This document shows, in pieces, positions 24,240 through 37,141 of a DNA stretch of 64,000 nt. The notes beneath the pieces were generated by a model that did no database searches, had not been told where the DNA came from, and worked only from the letters and a program-made list of their open reading frames with translations. How positions within the stretch are numbered: position 1 is the stretch's first letter; each line of letters opens with the position of its first letter. The translations under genes and the position numbers were made by a program. Source of the DNA: Buxus sempervirens (Eukaryota; Streptophyta; Magnoliopsida; Buxales; Buxaceae); NCBI GenBank assembly GCA_947561395.2, contig OX387185.1:44030602-44094601 (forward strand), given 5' to 3'.

Positions 24240-25595
24240 ACGGGCACTTGTATTTTCAGGTTATAATTGATATACTCCATGATAGATTGGTGGCAAGCTT
24301 GGAGACATTGTTGGAAGTCTAGAAAAATCATGCAAGCTTCAATTTGCAGAAGGTGAGTCAACTGATTAACCTAGAAATAGATCAATGGGATTATCAAGTA
24401 ATTCAAAAGTTTTGGGAAGGTATGACTCTCCAGAAAATTCTTTCCACAAAAATTTCTTATACATTGGGAAATGATAGGAAACATTGGGCGTTCACTTCTT
24501 CTAGTAACTTCTCAATCTCTTCAGCTTATCGCTTACTTTTGGGCCATCAAGTGTAGAACCAAAACTCAATCTGGTTGAAATGTTGGCACATGAAATGCCA
24601 AGCTCGCATAAATTTCTTTTTGTGGAAATGCTTATTGGGTGGTTTGCCTACAGTGACTTGTTATCATATAGGATTCCAAATATTGACAATGTCTGTGTCT
24701 TTTGTAAAAATGAATCTGGAGCATCTATGGATGAAATGCCCCTTCTCGAGGGTAGTTTGGTTTTAGACTATGGGGGGAACTCTTCAATCCTTGGGAGTTG
24801 GGACCTCAATCCTCTTTCTTCCAGTGGTTTTGCTACTTGTCCTCATTAAAATTGCCAAACAAAGACATTTCTAACCTGTATTTTCTCTCTCAGGTTGCTT
24901 GCTTTGGATGGGCGGTTTGGAGAAGCTGAAACTGAATTCTGTTTCAAGGCGACATACCTTCAGATGCAGAAACGTGCAGTAAGATCCAACTTCTTCATCA
25001 TGATTCTAAGCTTCTGATTGCAAGTGCATTGCCCCATCCTTTCCAATCCAGCGCTCAAGAGGTTAAATGGACGTTTCCAGCCTCTCCTTTCATCAAGTTG
25101 AACTTTGACGGAGCCTATAAGAGTACACAACAGAAAGCAGCTGCTGGTGGTGTCCTTCGTGACTACCGGGGTCATTTCTTAGGAGGTTTTGCATACGAAA
25201 TTGGTGCTCCTTCGGCTATGGTTGCTGAAGGATTGGCTATTTTGGAAGGTATCAAGATGGCGGTGGCATTACAATATTCACATTTGTCATTAAGGGAGAC
25301 TCCCTTGCTATTATTCATCTTCTCCAGAATTCAGAATCCATTGTTCCATGGAGTTTACTCGGGATCTTATCTCAAGTTCAAGATTTATGTTCCTTCTTTA
25401 CCTCCATTCAGTTCTCACATACTTTTAGAGAGGGGAATTGCATAACTGACTATTTGGCAAACTTTGCCATTGATAAATTTTCCTGTTCTTGAATTTCTTC
25501 TCCCCTTTCTACTATTTCGTTACTATTGCTGGAGGATGCTATGGGTTATATTTTTTTTAAGATATTAATATATTTCTGTTTCCTAAAAAACAAAA
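24240..25595 (+). mobile_element. LINE (plant L1-type) 3' end, 5'-truncated
   Basis: Pieces of the 3' half of a plant non-LTR retrotransposon. A stretch near 24480-24540 reads like the region after the reverse transcriptase (FSISSAYRLL). A zinc-binding zf-RVT region follows at 24575-24766 (INFFLWKCLLGGLPT, then CPFSRVVWF). An RNase H-like domain lies at 25029-25445 (KLNFDGAYK, AAGGVLRDYRG, MVAEGLAILEG). The frames are broken between and inside these parts. An A-rich stretch at about 25585-25605 fits the 3' tail. It is inactive: there is no endonuclease and no full reverse transcriptase. Confidence 0.85.
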
Positions 25596-25633
25596 TAAAA
25601 AAAAGAATGGCTATACGTCTGCTTTAATTACCA

Positions 25634-26122
25634 CTGCTTTGACCACAATAGGTCACGTTAGTTGATTCAATAGAAAAGCAACCAAAAAAGAAAAATCTAC
25701 TGTTTTTTTTTTTTTTTTGGGTAGAAAAATCTATTGTTAAATGTGCAGTCTTTGAATAAGATATGTAAATTAATGGGTGGTGTTTCTTTTTTTTTTTTTT
25801 TTTTCAAAGTGGGTGGTGTTTCACTTTCTTGGTTCTATATGTCCATTCATTAAGTTATTTGAAACTTGACTTCTAATTCACACCCGAAGTTGTGTAGTTC
25901 GAAAGCAAGCGTTAAATTATCAAAGTTAAATTTTATTTACTGCTTGGCATGGAAGTCGTACATATCGAAATTGGACTAAAGGCTACATCGAAAGTAACTT
26001 TCTTGGATCAGGTAGCAGACAAAATTTCTATATCGTGAGTGACTTTCTTGGATCACGTGGAAGGTAATCTCTCTCTCTCTCTCTCTCTCTTCTTCATTTG
26101 ACATTTCAAGTTAAAATATCTC
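25634..26122 (-). repeat. terminal direct repeat of the caulimovirid, copy at its 3' end
   Basis: Matches 41750-42187 from TTGACCACAATAGG to AAAATATCTCT with roughly 95 percent identity by eye, apart from two long T-runs and a CT microsatellite. It contains several CCAAGAAAG/TTTCTTGG motifs and is non-coding. It probably represents the viral intergenic (promoter) region, present twice because a bit more than one circular genome was integrated. Confidence 0.8.
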
Positions 26123-26156
26123 TACTTGTGTCATTCTTAATTGGGGTCTACCATGC

Positions 26157-27561
26157 TTAATCCTCCATTTGATTAATGAGGTTAGCTAATTCAATCCCGT
26201 CGAAATCTAGTGATGCTGGGCTAGTTGAAACTGCTTCCATTCTTGCATATTCCATCTCGTCTGCAAAATCTGAAAGCTCTATCAGGAATCGCAGTCCATT
26301 CATATTCTTCATTTTCTTCAGAAATTCGATTGCTTCTTGTGTTTGTTCCTCTGTTCTAGGGTAATCCATCTCTTCATCGGTGACAAACACTTGGCATCCA
26401 TTGGTCATGATACAGGGCAATCTTGCTGATCCCAATATCATTGATGCAGTTCCTGACAGATGCAGCAGGCTTTCACAGAAATATTCCGTCAAATCAAGAC
26501 TATTTATGACTAAAACAACCTTGATTTCCGATTCTCCAATAAATTTGTCTTCTTGAGTTTTTCTCAAGTACCATATTTGATATGGATAATAAAAGATTTA
26601 TCTTTCTCTCCATGCCGCTGAACTTGCTATCCAGAAGGTGTAATGCTGATTATGATTTGTTTTGTTCATGACAGAAGTCAGCAATGTTTTGATAATCTGT
26701 GAAAACTCTTTTAGTTTTTCAAAGTTCCATAATTCAAAAACGATTTGATTAACCAATCCCCATTCCGAAGCTTGTTCAAAATAAGTTTCATAAGTTATGA
26801 AATTCGTCAATTTGGGAAATTTGTCAAAAAAGTTTACTCTGGAAAAACTTTGCAATAAAGCACTTTTGATTTCAAACTTGTGATCTTCAATTTTTGAAAG
26901 AATTTTTTCTTCAAAGACTTCTCAAGGAAGCAATGTTTTTGCTTTCTAATACAGACAAATTCTTCTGATTTTTTCAAATTTGGGTTCAAACTCCTCTGTT
27001 TTTAAAATAGCAGTAAGTTGTAAAAAGTTGTTTATTTGATTGAAAGAGTATTCTTCATCCCAATTCATTTGATTAATAATATTGAGACATAGTTCTTTCA
27101 TTGTTTCAAACTTCTCTGTTTGATTAAAAAATTGAATGGCAAGCTTCCCCATGTGCTGCCTAAACTTTGCTCGATGGTTTTCACCAAGCAAATATGCTTT
27201 CCAAACACGATTTTAATTCTGTATAAATTTCTCTAGGAAGACCAAGGTTATAAAAATCTTTGATTTCATTTTCAGATTTTTTCTGATTTTCAAAACCACT
27301 TTCTTCTTTTGTTGAAGTAAAAGGCACAGGTGGTTTGAAACCAGAAATAACTTTTCTAGCTTCTTCCCATGTACTGTAACCTTTGAAGCAACTACCAGAA
27401 TACCCATTGACTTGGGCATGACACTAGTGCCAAGTTGTGTATATGCCGGGGTTTCTCCCAACAAATATCTGATCGGCTCACTTCCCTTGTTGGTACTGTG
27501 AACTGAGAATTTCTCATACATAGGCCTTTTGCCTTTGTCCATTATCCACTTGTTTAGAAAT
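26157..27561 (-). pseudogene. caulimovirid 3' ORF region, viroplasmin-like
   Basis: The downstream-most coding region of the fossil. Near its 5' side a stretch reading STWEEARKVISGF resembles the viroplasmin/transactivator domain shared with RNase H1 N-termini. The 3' side ends next to the direct repeat with a Glu/Asp-rich tail. It is split over several frames and is broken. Assignment to the TAV/inclusion-body family rests on this motif and on its position after RNase H. Confidence 0.6.
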
Positions 27562-27566
27562 CCTGC

Positions 27567-30119
27567 TGTAGACATCTGATTTTTGCACCCCAAAAATGAA
27601 GAAAAATGAAAAGTCAAACTAAAAGTCAAACCTTAAGGGGGTCAAAAAATTGACTTTTTGCTTCAAGTAAATTTGGCCACCAAACTTCATCTCATTGAAA
27701 AGAGCATTTCGACACGGTTCCAACGCAACCGAGTTTGCTGGAACCGGAGTCCGGATGAGGAAGTTATGAGCCGATCAAACTTTTGGGGAAGCGAAAGTCG
27801 ACTTTTTGCTCGACCCCAATTCAACTGCCCAATTTGATCCCATTAAACAAAGCATTCCGAGATGATTCCAACGACACCAAACTTGCTAAAATCGGACATC
27901 GGACGAAAAAGTTATGGGCAGTTGAAGTTTCAAAGAAAGCTGCCCATGTGGCAAAACAGCAACAAAAAGCAGAATAAATGAATAAAATAAGTAAAATAAT
28001 TGTTTATAGAAAATATCTTAATTTTTAATAATATTTTAATAAATATCTAAAGATATTTTAATATAATAATCATTAAAATCGGATAAAAATCTGTTTAAAA
28101 ATCAAATTTTGATAAAGAGTTTGAAATCCGCCACTTTTAAAACGTGTGCGCTCGTATTTGAAGTACGGGCGGGGCATGCCCGCATTTCAAATACGGGCGA
28201 GCTTCTAGAAGAGGACGCGTGTCGCTGTACGGCGGGACAAGCGTCTCGTACGGCCGATTCGGCGAGATTTGAAAATGTGCGTTTTTCGCCCGCATTTGAA
28301 GTACGGGCAAGGCATGCCCGCATTTCAAATACGGGCAAGGCATGCCCGCATTTCAAATACGGGCACGAAAATTTTGGCTATAAATAGGGGGCTAGCCCCC
28401 CCCCCCCCCCCCCCCCCCCCCCATTTGTGCAAGCTGGTCCCCTTGGCCTTCCCCCCTCTCCTTCCTTGACTTTTCTGCATCCAACCCCTGCCCAAGTTCT
28501 GCCAGAACCTCACCAGCCCAAAATAATACCCAAAATACCCTTAGGTTGTCAATAAACCTTGCATAATCTCTCTTTCTTCCACTCTTTCAACCTGAAGCTA
28601 AGTGAATCCCTTTTCAAACCCATTTCAAAGAAACAAGAGGAGTGCGGAAGCGCTGCCGAAATTACTAGAAGAATCACCACACAAGCAAGTATTGATATTG
28701 TAATCATTCTTGTCAATTTAAGTTGAAATAAGCTAATTTTGGCATCTTTTCAAGTCTTTCCGTTACCTTACTTATTTTTCAGTTTCTTTTATCTTATCTC
28801 TAATCTTTTTTGCTGTGTTTGGCATGTCATGAGAGGTCCCACCTAAGGTAGGAATCTATATGCAAAATGGGAGGAAAGTAGAAAAGAAACATACACTGTG
28901 ACATAATCTAAATAAGCATTAATTAATCCACCTTATGGAGGGGTTTGTCCTCCTAAAAATCCACTGTATCCCCACACCTTTTTTCCCTCTTTCCCATCTT
29001 CAAAACTAACATGTGCAGGTTTTAAGATGATAAAATAAGAAGGTCTATCCTTCTTTGACGGAATTACAAGCGAAAAAGCGGAAAATGGAGATTGAGATCA
29101 AACATGGAATGTTTCTGTCAACTTGAAGATGCCGGAAAACTCAACGGAAGTCGTCGGAGACCCCAAGAAGCCAGCCGAACTGTTCCCAGCCGAAATCGGC
29201 GCAAGAATGGAAATTTGGGCGAAAACCATGCTTGTATTGCGGTTCAGACTTGCCCATATTTAATATACGGACAGGCTTGAGCCGTATTATATTTACGGGC
29301 TAAGCCCGCACAGTAAATACGGACAAATTAAAAAATAGCTTAAAATTCATCTTTTTTGGACCCCGGTTAGACCCAATCTGACCCATTTTAACATAATCTG
29401 ACCCATTGGGCTTCTTGGACTTTTCCAAGCCCATTTTGAGACTGTGGGCCTAAGTGAGCCCACCAAGGCTTCATGGGCCCTCCAATGAGGCCCACATCCC
29501 GTCTGGCCCAACCAAGGCCCATTTGGATAAATGGGCCCAAGGTCACATGATTAAATTGCCAGTGGACCAAATCCAAGCCCAACGGGCTCTAAAAAACTCA
29601 AACCCACTGAATTGTGTAAATATAATTGAATCTTTAAACCATATAGCCAAAATCCAATAAGGGTTACTCAATAACCCGAATTGGGCCTTGGGCTTGACTT
29701 TAGCCCAACTTGGATTTCACTGGGCCCTCCAACGGGGCCCATACCAGACCCACTTCACTAATTGGTAAAAAGATAAAATCAAATAAAAAGGGGACCCACA
29801 CCATCAGTGGTCCCCACTCAGACCAAATAAGTGTGCATGCTGGCCTAGGAATTGGGTGAGGATTAAGTTGACTCAAACCAAGGAGACCCATGGGACCTGT
29901 CAATCGACGGGGCGGGCTAGGGTGTCTTCGGACTTCTCTATACGTAACCGAGAACTTGCTCAGATCTCTAATAAAGCCGCAGACCAGAATAATTAGGCCC
30001 GAATAGGTGCCCCTTTTGTGTCTGCCTGCACCTCTTAGGCAGTGGCGACTCCAAATCAGTCCCGAGGCGAGCATCATTTCGCATGCACCTCGCGTGCGGC
30101 CCGAAATGGGGTGCGCACA
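27567..30119 (+). mobile_element. solo LTR, 2553 bp, inserted in the caulimovirid
   Basis: Begins TGTAGACATC, ends GTGCGCACA, and is flanked by exact 5-bp duplications CCTGC at 27562-27566 and 30120-30124. A promoter-like GGCTATAAATAGGGG lies at about 28375-28389, and AATAAA near 29970. A GGCAGTGGCGACTCC motif typical of plant Ty3/gypsy LTR ends lies near 30037. No second copy of its ends and no gag-pol is present, so it is a solo LTR left by recombination. Inside are a 27-base C-run (28396-28422) and a palindromic array. Confidence 0.9.
28150..28365. repeat. palindromic GCCCG-ATTTCAAATACGGGC array in the solo LTR
   Basis: Units of the type CGCATTTCAAATACGGGC and their inverted form (CGTATTTGAAGTACGGGC) occur at least five times. 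Those at the right end are separated by AAGGCATGCC. A degenerate relative occurs at about 29250-29325. The stretch could form strong hairpins just upstream of the LTR promoter. Confidence 0.8.
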
Positions 30120-30124
30120 CCTGC

Positions 30125-32100
30125 AGAAAAAGAATAAATACCTGATTAGTTCTTTTCCCAAGCTTCTATGCTTAGAAAATCTGCAAGAAAATTGTTAGTC
30201 TCTTTTACATGTTCTACTTCAAAAGAATATTGAGCAATAAAATTATACCATTTCAATTTTCTACCATCAAGAGGGTTTTTCTTATTGGTCAAGCTTGATA
30301 TCAGTTCTCAATAGGAAATATTCAAGAACAACATAAATATGAAACCTTTTAATTGCTAACTTTATTGCAAGCAATTATTTTTCATAAATAATATAATTTA
30401 GTTCATTTGGTTTAAATTTTCCTGAATTATATCCATAGATTAATTCTTCTTTTTGAAGACTTTTTGGTAACGGGCTTTTTCTAGCTTTAATTCTGATATC
30501 ATTTATTGAATCTTTTTTATCATACTGTTGCCAAATTTCTTTTGGAATAGCTTTCAAGACACATCCCCAATATTTGTCTGAGGCATCAGTTTCTAGAATC
30601 AATTTATCTCCTTGTTTAGGAAAATATACATCTGGGATTTTTTGAATGTTTTGTAAATTTGTTTAATTAATTGCTTATCTTGTTCTGTCTAAACAAATTT
30701 TTTATCTTTCTTTAATTTTTCTATTAGAGGCTTTTCTTTTTGGGAAAGATTTTTTATAAAATGTCTACTATAATTTAATAATCCTAATAGCTATTGAAGT
30801 TGTTTCTTCTCAATTAATTCTTCAGGAAATTCTTTGATTTTTACTATAATATGTTCTTGTAGTTTTATTCCTTTTTGTTTTAAAACTATTCCAAGAAATT
30901 CAATAGAATCTTTTTCTACTTCTATTTTCCTGGGTGATAACATAATTCCATGTTTTTGGAATTTTTCACAAAGTAATTTTAAATGTATCTTATGTGTTTC
31001 TAAGTTTTTTGAAAACACAGGAATATCATCAATATACACAACACAAAATTCTTTAAGGTCTTTAAAGATTTGATCCATCCATCTTTGGAAGATCTGAGGC
31101 GTTGCGTTTAGTCCAAAGGGCATTGCTGTCCACTGATAATGTCCTCTAGGTGTACTAAAAGCAATCAATGATTTTGACTCTTCTGTTAACTTTAATTGCC
31201 AATATCTAGAGTTACAATCAAATTTGCTGAATATTGTAGATCCCTTAATTTGATTAATTAAGACATCTTTCCTTGGGATAAAATATCCATCAAACTCTAA
31301 TTGTTCATTTAGGCGTTTATAGTTGATTACCATTCTCGCCTTTCCTCTTTTAATCTCTGAATGGTTTATTACCATAAAGGTTGGACTAGAATGAGGACTT
31401 GTCGTTTCTTCAATTAATTGTTTTTCTAACAATTCTTTTAATTGAATATCAAATTCATCTATATCTTGTTTAGTATAGATCATGGGTTTGACTCTAATAA
31501 TAACATTAGAATCTCTTAATTTTAAATTACAGTATCGAGGACTTCAATTCCATAATTTCAATGGATCATCACTAAAGTTTTCTTCTAAAACTTTATAAAT
31601 CCAATGTGTTGAATCCAGTGTAAGAATTGGTCTCATCTCACCATGCTTTACTGGTGCAAAACTTTTATCACATACAGAAAAATGTTGTTTCAATAATTGC
31701 ATATGAATTAAATCATTGTTTAGAGTTAAAGCTATTGATTATAAATATAAATGCAAAGGGAGATATTGATCAAGAAATTTATTTCCTAATAAGAAATCAC
31801 CATGCATTCTTGGAAAACATAAAATTTTTGGAATCACAAATTTTTTATTGTTCAACCAAATAGCTATATTCTTAGCTTTAAATTCAATAATTGTTCCATT
31901 ATTGTCAATTCCTTTGACCATAATGGGATGTTTCATGAGCATCCATTTTTTTGCTAGCGGATTGCATTCCATCTATAGGAACAAATTGTTGCACCTGTAT
32001 CTATCAAAACACTTAGACTATAGGGTTTATAGCCTAAAAAGTTAAATGTACTCAAAACATATGTATATTTGTTCTTTCCTTGGCTAGGTGCAAAAATGAT
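30125..32100 (-). pseudogene. caulimovirid protease-RT-RNase H region
   Basis: An aspartic-protease-like stretch lies at about 31740-31970. A well-preserved reverse transcriptase follows at about 30791-31483, with ARMVINYKRLN, FSKFDCNSRYWQ, MPFGLNATPQIFQR and the catalytic YIDD box. An RNase H start (LETDASDKYWG) lies at about 30375-30602. The RT pattern is that of Caulimoviridae rather than of gypsy elements. The region is broken and its 3' side is cut by the solo LTR at 27567-30119. Confidence 0.85.
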
Positions 32101-32359
32101 TTCTTCATTTTTTTTGTTTGAAAATGATGAATATGAGCAGAATTACTTTCTTCTTGCTGCATATTTTCTTTTAAAAAGTTTTTTCCTAGCCTAATTGGTA
32201 TTTGGACATTTTTTACAGCAATTTCTGGTCTAGGATTACTGCTTCTCCTTTTTAAAAAGTATTTTTAGGGTTACTAAAACTTCTTCTTGAAAAATTTTCC
32301 CATTCATCATTTTGATTAGAAAAATCTTTTTGCCAAACAGTTATTGGTTGTCTTCTATC

Positions 32360-32734
32360 TTTGACATACAAATTTTTTCCTGACGCTTATATTTCTATCA
32401 CATCAGTTTTATCTTTTACAGAATCTTCTGTAAATTTTGACAATAACTATTGTTTTGGTATTTCTAAATCAGTCCATTTAATCAATCTTGGTTGGATTTT
32501 TGTATCAAATGATCTGGGTTCAAATATTTCTACAAATGTTTTGTCTAAACTTTTTGTAGAGGTTTCTGTGAATCTTGTTAATTCATGCATTGATTTCCAT
32601 TGAATTGCTAAGTCATGTGAATCAAATTTCATATCAACTCCACATGTTTTTATTTTAATCCTAACTGTATCTCCAGTTATTGAAATGAAATAATTTGATT
32701 TGATATTAAATTGTGAGACATGGAAAATCACCTA
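32360..32734 (-). pseudogene. caulimovirid movement-protein region, distal piece
   Basis: A coding-like stretch of about 90 codons with a beta-rich character (NYFISITGD, VRIKIKTCGVDM) of the 30K movement-protein type. It lies immediately beyond the large insertion that separates it from the proximal piece near 40.0-40.3 kb. Confidence 0.6.
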
Positions 32735-33045
32735 GATGACTTCCTCATCATCACGCGGGGTTTAAAAAGGTTTGGAGTCGCCACCATTCAATTTAAGGTG
32801 TGAATGGACACCAAAGGGATCATAAAGAGGTAAAATAGAGTTAAAATAACTCTAATTGGTCAAATCCAGAGATCAGGTAAGGGGATTAGGTTATGAGTAT
32901 GGGAAGGTGTTATGCACCCCCACTCATCCGTATAAGACGGTTGCCATATGCTGTTCATGCTCAAATAGGTGCTTGCTAATCAAAACAATAAAAAAGGCTT
33001 GAAAAATGACAAACACATGTGTGATTCCTCCATATGAGTAGTCCA

Positions 33046-35267
33046 TGTAACGCCCCGGATCCGTGTTGTTCATTAAAGATATAACACGTCTCACAGAGGG
33101 TTAGGTAAGGATCCAAATAAATGTGATCGCTGGATAATCACGCAATTACTACCATATCAGAGTGCACAATTAAATTCTTATCTAGAAGTCTAATATAATC
33201 TTCAAATAAAATCACATGGTTCCAAACAACTACCTTATTACATTTCCCAAAACAAATGTAGCAAAGTTTTCAATCTATAATAAACCTACTAGTCTATGGA
33301 TGATAGTAATATTTCTCCTCTCTATATGTGTCAGTCGGATCTACCCCAGAAGGCGCCTCACCACGAATATCTGAAAACAAAACAACAACAAAAGAATGAG
33401 ATACGAATATCTCAGCGAGTAACATATGCATGCAAAAATAGTTATCCACAGTTATAAACATGCTTCAATAAATAACCAACAAATAAACAACCGTAGTACC
33501 GATAAATCAACGAAGGTCAATGTCATGCATATTACTTAAATTGGTTAATTTACATGCCAAGGAGACACTCCACACCTCCATATACACAGTTCCGGCCTAC
33601 TCAGGGTATCGGACACTCTGAAATGACGACCTACTCAGGGTATCGTCATCCAATGCCGGCTTACTCCGGGTATTGGCACTGACAACCAGGCCTACTCCAG
33701 GTATCTGGCTGCTTTACACCAGTCGTGGCAACACACAAGGCCATGCAATTACACCAACAAACAAATACCATCACATTACTAAGCTTAACATGGATCCAAG
33801 GGAAGCTAAACCCAAAACCGATTAATAACTACATAAAACTCCGCATTTGCAAAACAATAAACCCACACTGATTACCATCCTGTGTATCCCAATACACTCA
33901 TCACAAATTTGTTCCAACCAGAACATCAATTCATATAAATTCAACAGGTATCCCCACCTCACAACAACAAAACTCATTGCGTTAAAATCCTCTTACTCAC
34001 ACAAGACATTTTCAATACTATTCAATACTTTGATATCGAACAAAACCAAATTATACAAATTTAAAATCAGGAAACAGATAAAATATATAACCAAACTGGC
34101 TCATTTACTTATAGGGTCATGAATAGCAACAACCTACCTAGATTCCTTAAATTCACCTTTCGTCAAGTTATAGAAAAAATCAGAATCTGATTCAATACTC
34201 TCCTAATTGGTTTGAACAGATATAATATTTCTAATATCCTAATCTAGTCTTTGGGTATGAGTTTGAGGTCTCAAAGTATCAAAAATTTTCTTGGATTGGC
34301 CAAAACTAACTTTCGGAAAATTCCATTGGGTGCGCTGACCCCTGGCGCTTGGCGCGAGGTCGGCGTGGACTCAGCGTATACCCAAAACATCACTTATCGC
34401 GGACGAAAGCTACTAGGCGCGAGACAAACGCGAGTGCGGCAAGAACAAAGAAATACCTCGCGCGCGATTGGCGCGAGCTAGGCGCGAACTCGGCGATACG
34501 AGGAAATACCTCGCACGCGATTAGCGCGAGCTAGGCGCGAACTCGGCGAGAACAAATAACTTATCTTGCGCTGACTCTTTCCCTTGGCGCTAGGTAGGCA
34601 CCAAGTCGGCGGATCCTACCTCCGACACACGACTCTCTGTTAATCACAGAACTCCATGACTGACCTTACTTTTGACCTCTGTAATGACTCATCTATGCTT
34701 CTACCATCACCAAAACACCTTTAAACTTATTTTGGATTTAATCTAAACAACTTAAAAATCACGACTTCTAAACCCATCAAACAACTCACGCTCGAACAGA
34801 TGTTATTCCGAAAAAAAACATGCTTTCGACTAATCTCAGAGATCAAAACCCATCATAAAATCAAAACGATGCTACTCACTTTATACGCTTCCAAGTCTTG
34901 CACAACAACTCCTAGTAGAGCAAAACCAACAATCGATCATCACTCCGTTTGTCTTCGGTTCGCAAGTGGTTTTCTTCTGAACACCCTTGATGCTGAACAC
35001 TTTGATCGGCAGGAACACCCAGTCTTTTTCTCTCCCAAAACCCTAGATCACCAGCCGCAACTCATTCAACACAAAGTATGCAAGAACCCAAAACCTACGC
35101 GTCTAAATACGCTAACTATTTATACTTACCCAATATACTTTACCGCTCGACTAGATTTAAATCAGCTTGATTCGGTGCAACGCTTGCCCACCAAGTTTCC
35201 TACATACACACAGCTTATAAATTTTATTTTTCCAATAAAATCATGTAGAAAATATCGGGGTTTTACA
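33046..35267 (-). mobile_element. nested solo LTR, 2222 bp
   Basis: On minus it begins TGTAAAACCCCG and ends CCGGGGCGTTACA. It is flanked by GTCCA (33041-33045) and ATCCA (35268-35272), a 5-bp duplication with one difference. A TATA-like GTATAAATAG lies on minus at about 35120. It is GC-rich at 34330-34620, where a unit of about 54 bases (CGCGAGCTAGGCGCGAACTC) occurs twice in tandem. No coding domain. Confidence 0.85.
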
Positions 35268-37141
35268 ATCCAATAAAATCTGGACTCTCTCTATGGATAT
35301 ATCACCCCTAGGACTTAATGATTAAATGAAAATCAAGGTAAAGATTGAAGAAAATCAAACCAAAACAAATCTAGAAAAATCCAAAAGAGATAAAGCTATA
35401 TTAGCTTGAAAACTTTGATCAACCCTAAATCCTTCGATTTAAACTCAAATCAAACGAAACTAAAGCCATTAGAAAGCTGATATGAATTAGAACACTTAGT
35501 AAAAAAATCAGCTCAATCCAATTTAAAACGAAAGATAAATACTCATTCAAATCTACCATTGTAAATCAGAAAAAGTAGTAAACAACTTTGAAAACCTATT
35601 TGTGAAGATTGGCTCCATATAAATCCTTGAAAACTTGTATGAATGAAGTATGAGGTGCCTTATTTCGAATGAAATAGGCCTCACACAAAACTTCATCCAT
35701 TTGTGATTTGTGTGACCTCTCGAACATGCCTAGAGGATCATAGATTAACTCGGGACTATACTACAGAGCAGCTCTGAGTCAATCAAACACACAAGACACA
35801 AGTCAGAGTGAAAACTCTTGAAACCAGTTGGATTTGAAAATAGATTCACAAAGGAAAACACAGAGATTAAAATCACTTGAATCAGAATTAAAATGAGCAA
35901 ATGGTGCTCGATCAAATCGACAAGTTCAATAATCTGATCTGAACTGACCTGCTGACTTTGATCAGATAGTATCAAAAAATGGCTTTATAGAAATTGGTGA
36001 AAGTTTACAGACACATACTAGACATATCCACCTATAACATGTCTTTGGAATCACTCCAAAATTCATCCGGATGATGAAGTTATGAGTGTTCTAAGACAAG
36101 GTACAAATGCTGTCCAAATTTGAAAACCTTGAGTAAAATTGAGTAAAACCAGTGCATGTGTGCAATGGATTCGACTAAACTCACTTGAAATCACTAGAAT
36201 ACTCTCATGAAGTCCTAAGAGTTCATTCTAAGGCCATGGATCTCAGATTTACCATATTGAGCATGGTGAATCCAAGATCTAAACCTACTTTTGACAAAAT
36301 AGAAGTAATATGAGTGTGATTGTGTTGGAAATCAGATTTATAGGAGAGGACTGGGATCCAATGCTATAGAGAGCATGGATCCTTGTATCCTCTCCGGGTT
36401 TAAAATAACATCACTCCAGAACAACAACCACATATACAAAACAATGAATATGCAAGCTCTTCATTACAAGATGGTTCTAAGCCTGGAAGGTCCATTCCAA
36501 CATCCCTTTCCCTAAGCTCTCTCTTCACGTTTTACGGCTAGAGAGGATTCTTAGGTACTTTAGAAGTAGTTTGGGTTTGCAAGCACACACAATGGCCTTA
36601 CACTACAGAAAGGTAGAAGGAGAGAGTGCTGGAATCCAAGAAAAATGAAGAAGAAAAGGAAGTAGTCTAACCTTTGTAGCTTGAGAGATTTGAGACAGCA
36701 ATTCGGTAGAGCTTCACTTCTTCTTCCAGAGCCTTCAAGCTTCAAAGTAGCAGCCATTTGCAAGAGGAGGACCCCTCTATTTATAGGCATTGCCAATGGT
36801 ATAAAAGACCCAAGGGTAGGCCGATAAATGCTTCTAGATTACTCCAATTCAAATTAAAGGCATGAATTGATGTAATTCTATAAGTTTCGAAGGGTAAAAT
36901 AGGGAGATCAAGTCTCCCAGAGAGAGGTAATATACGTAAATGAGGCTCAGATCTCAAGTCTTTTCGCAAATGACCAAATTAAGCGAAACCGCATACACAG
37001 TGCGGTTTAAAGCAAACCGCCCTCTGTCTGCAGTTGCAACACAAATCCTTAGAAACCGCACACTCAGCGCGGTCAAAAATTAATTACACGCCAATGATTG
37101 CTGCCGATGTGGCCTAACGGGCTAACGGCCAGGGCCACGTG

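Noticed and set aside
36560-36796. Minus-strand frame of 78 codons near an LTR TATA box
   Set aside because: It lies in the R/U5 part of a solo LTR and shows no family motif; a chance frame.
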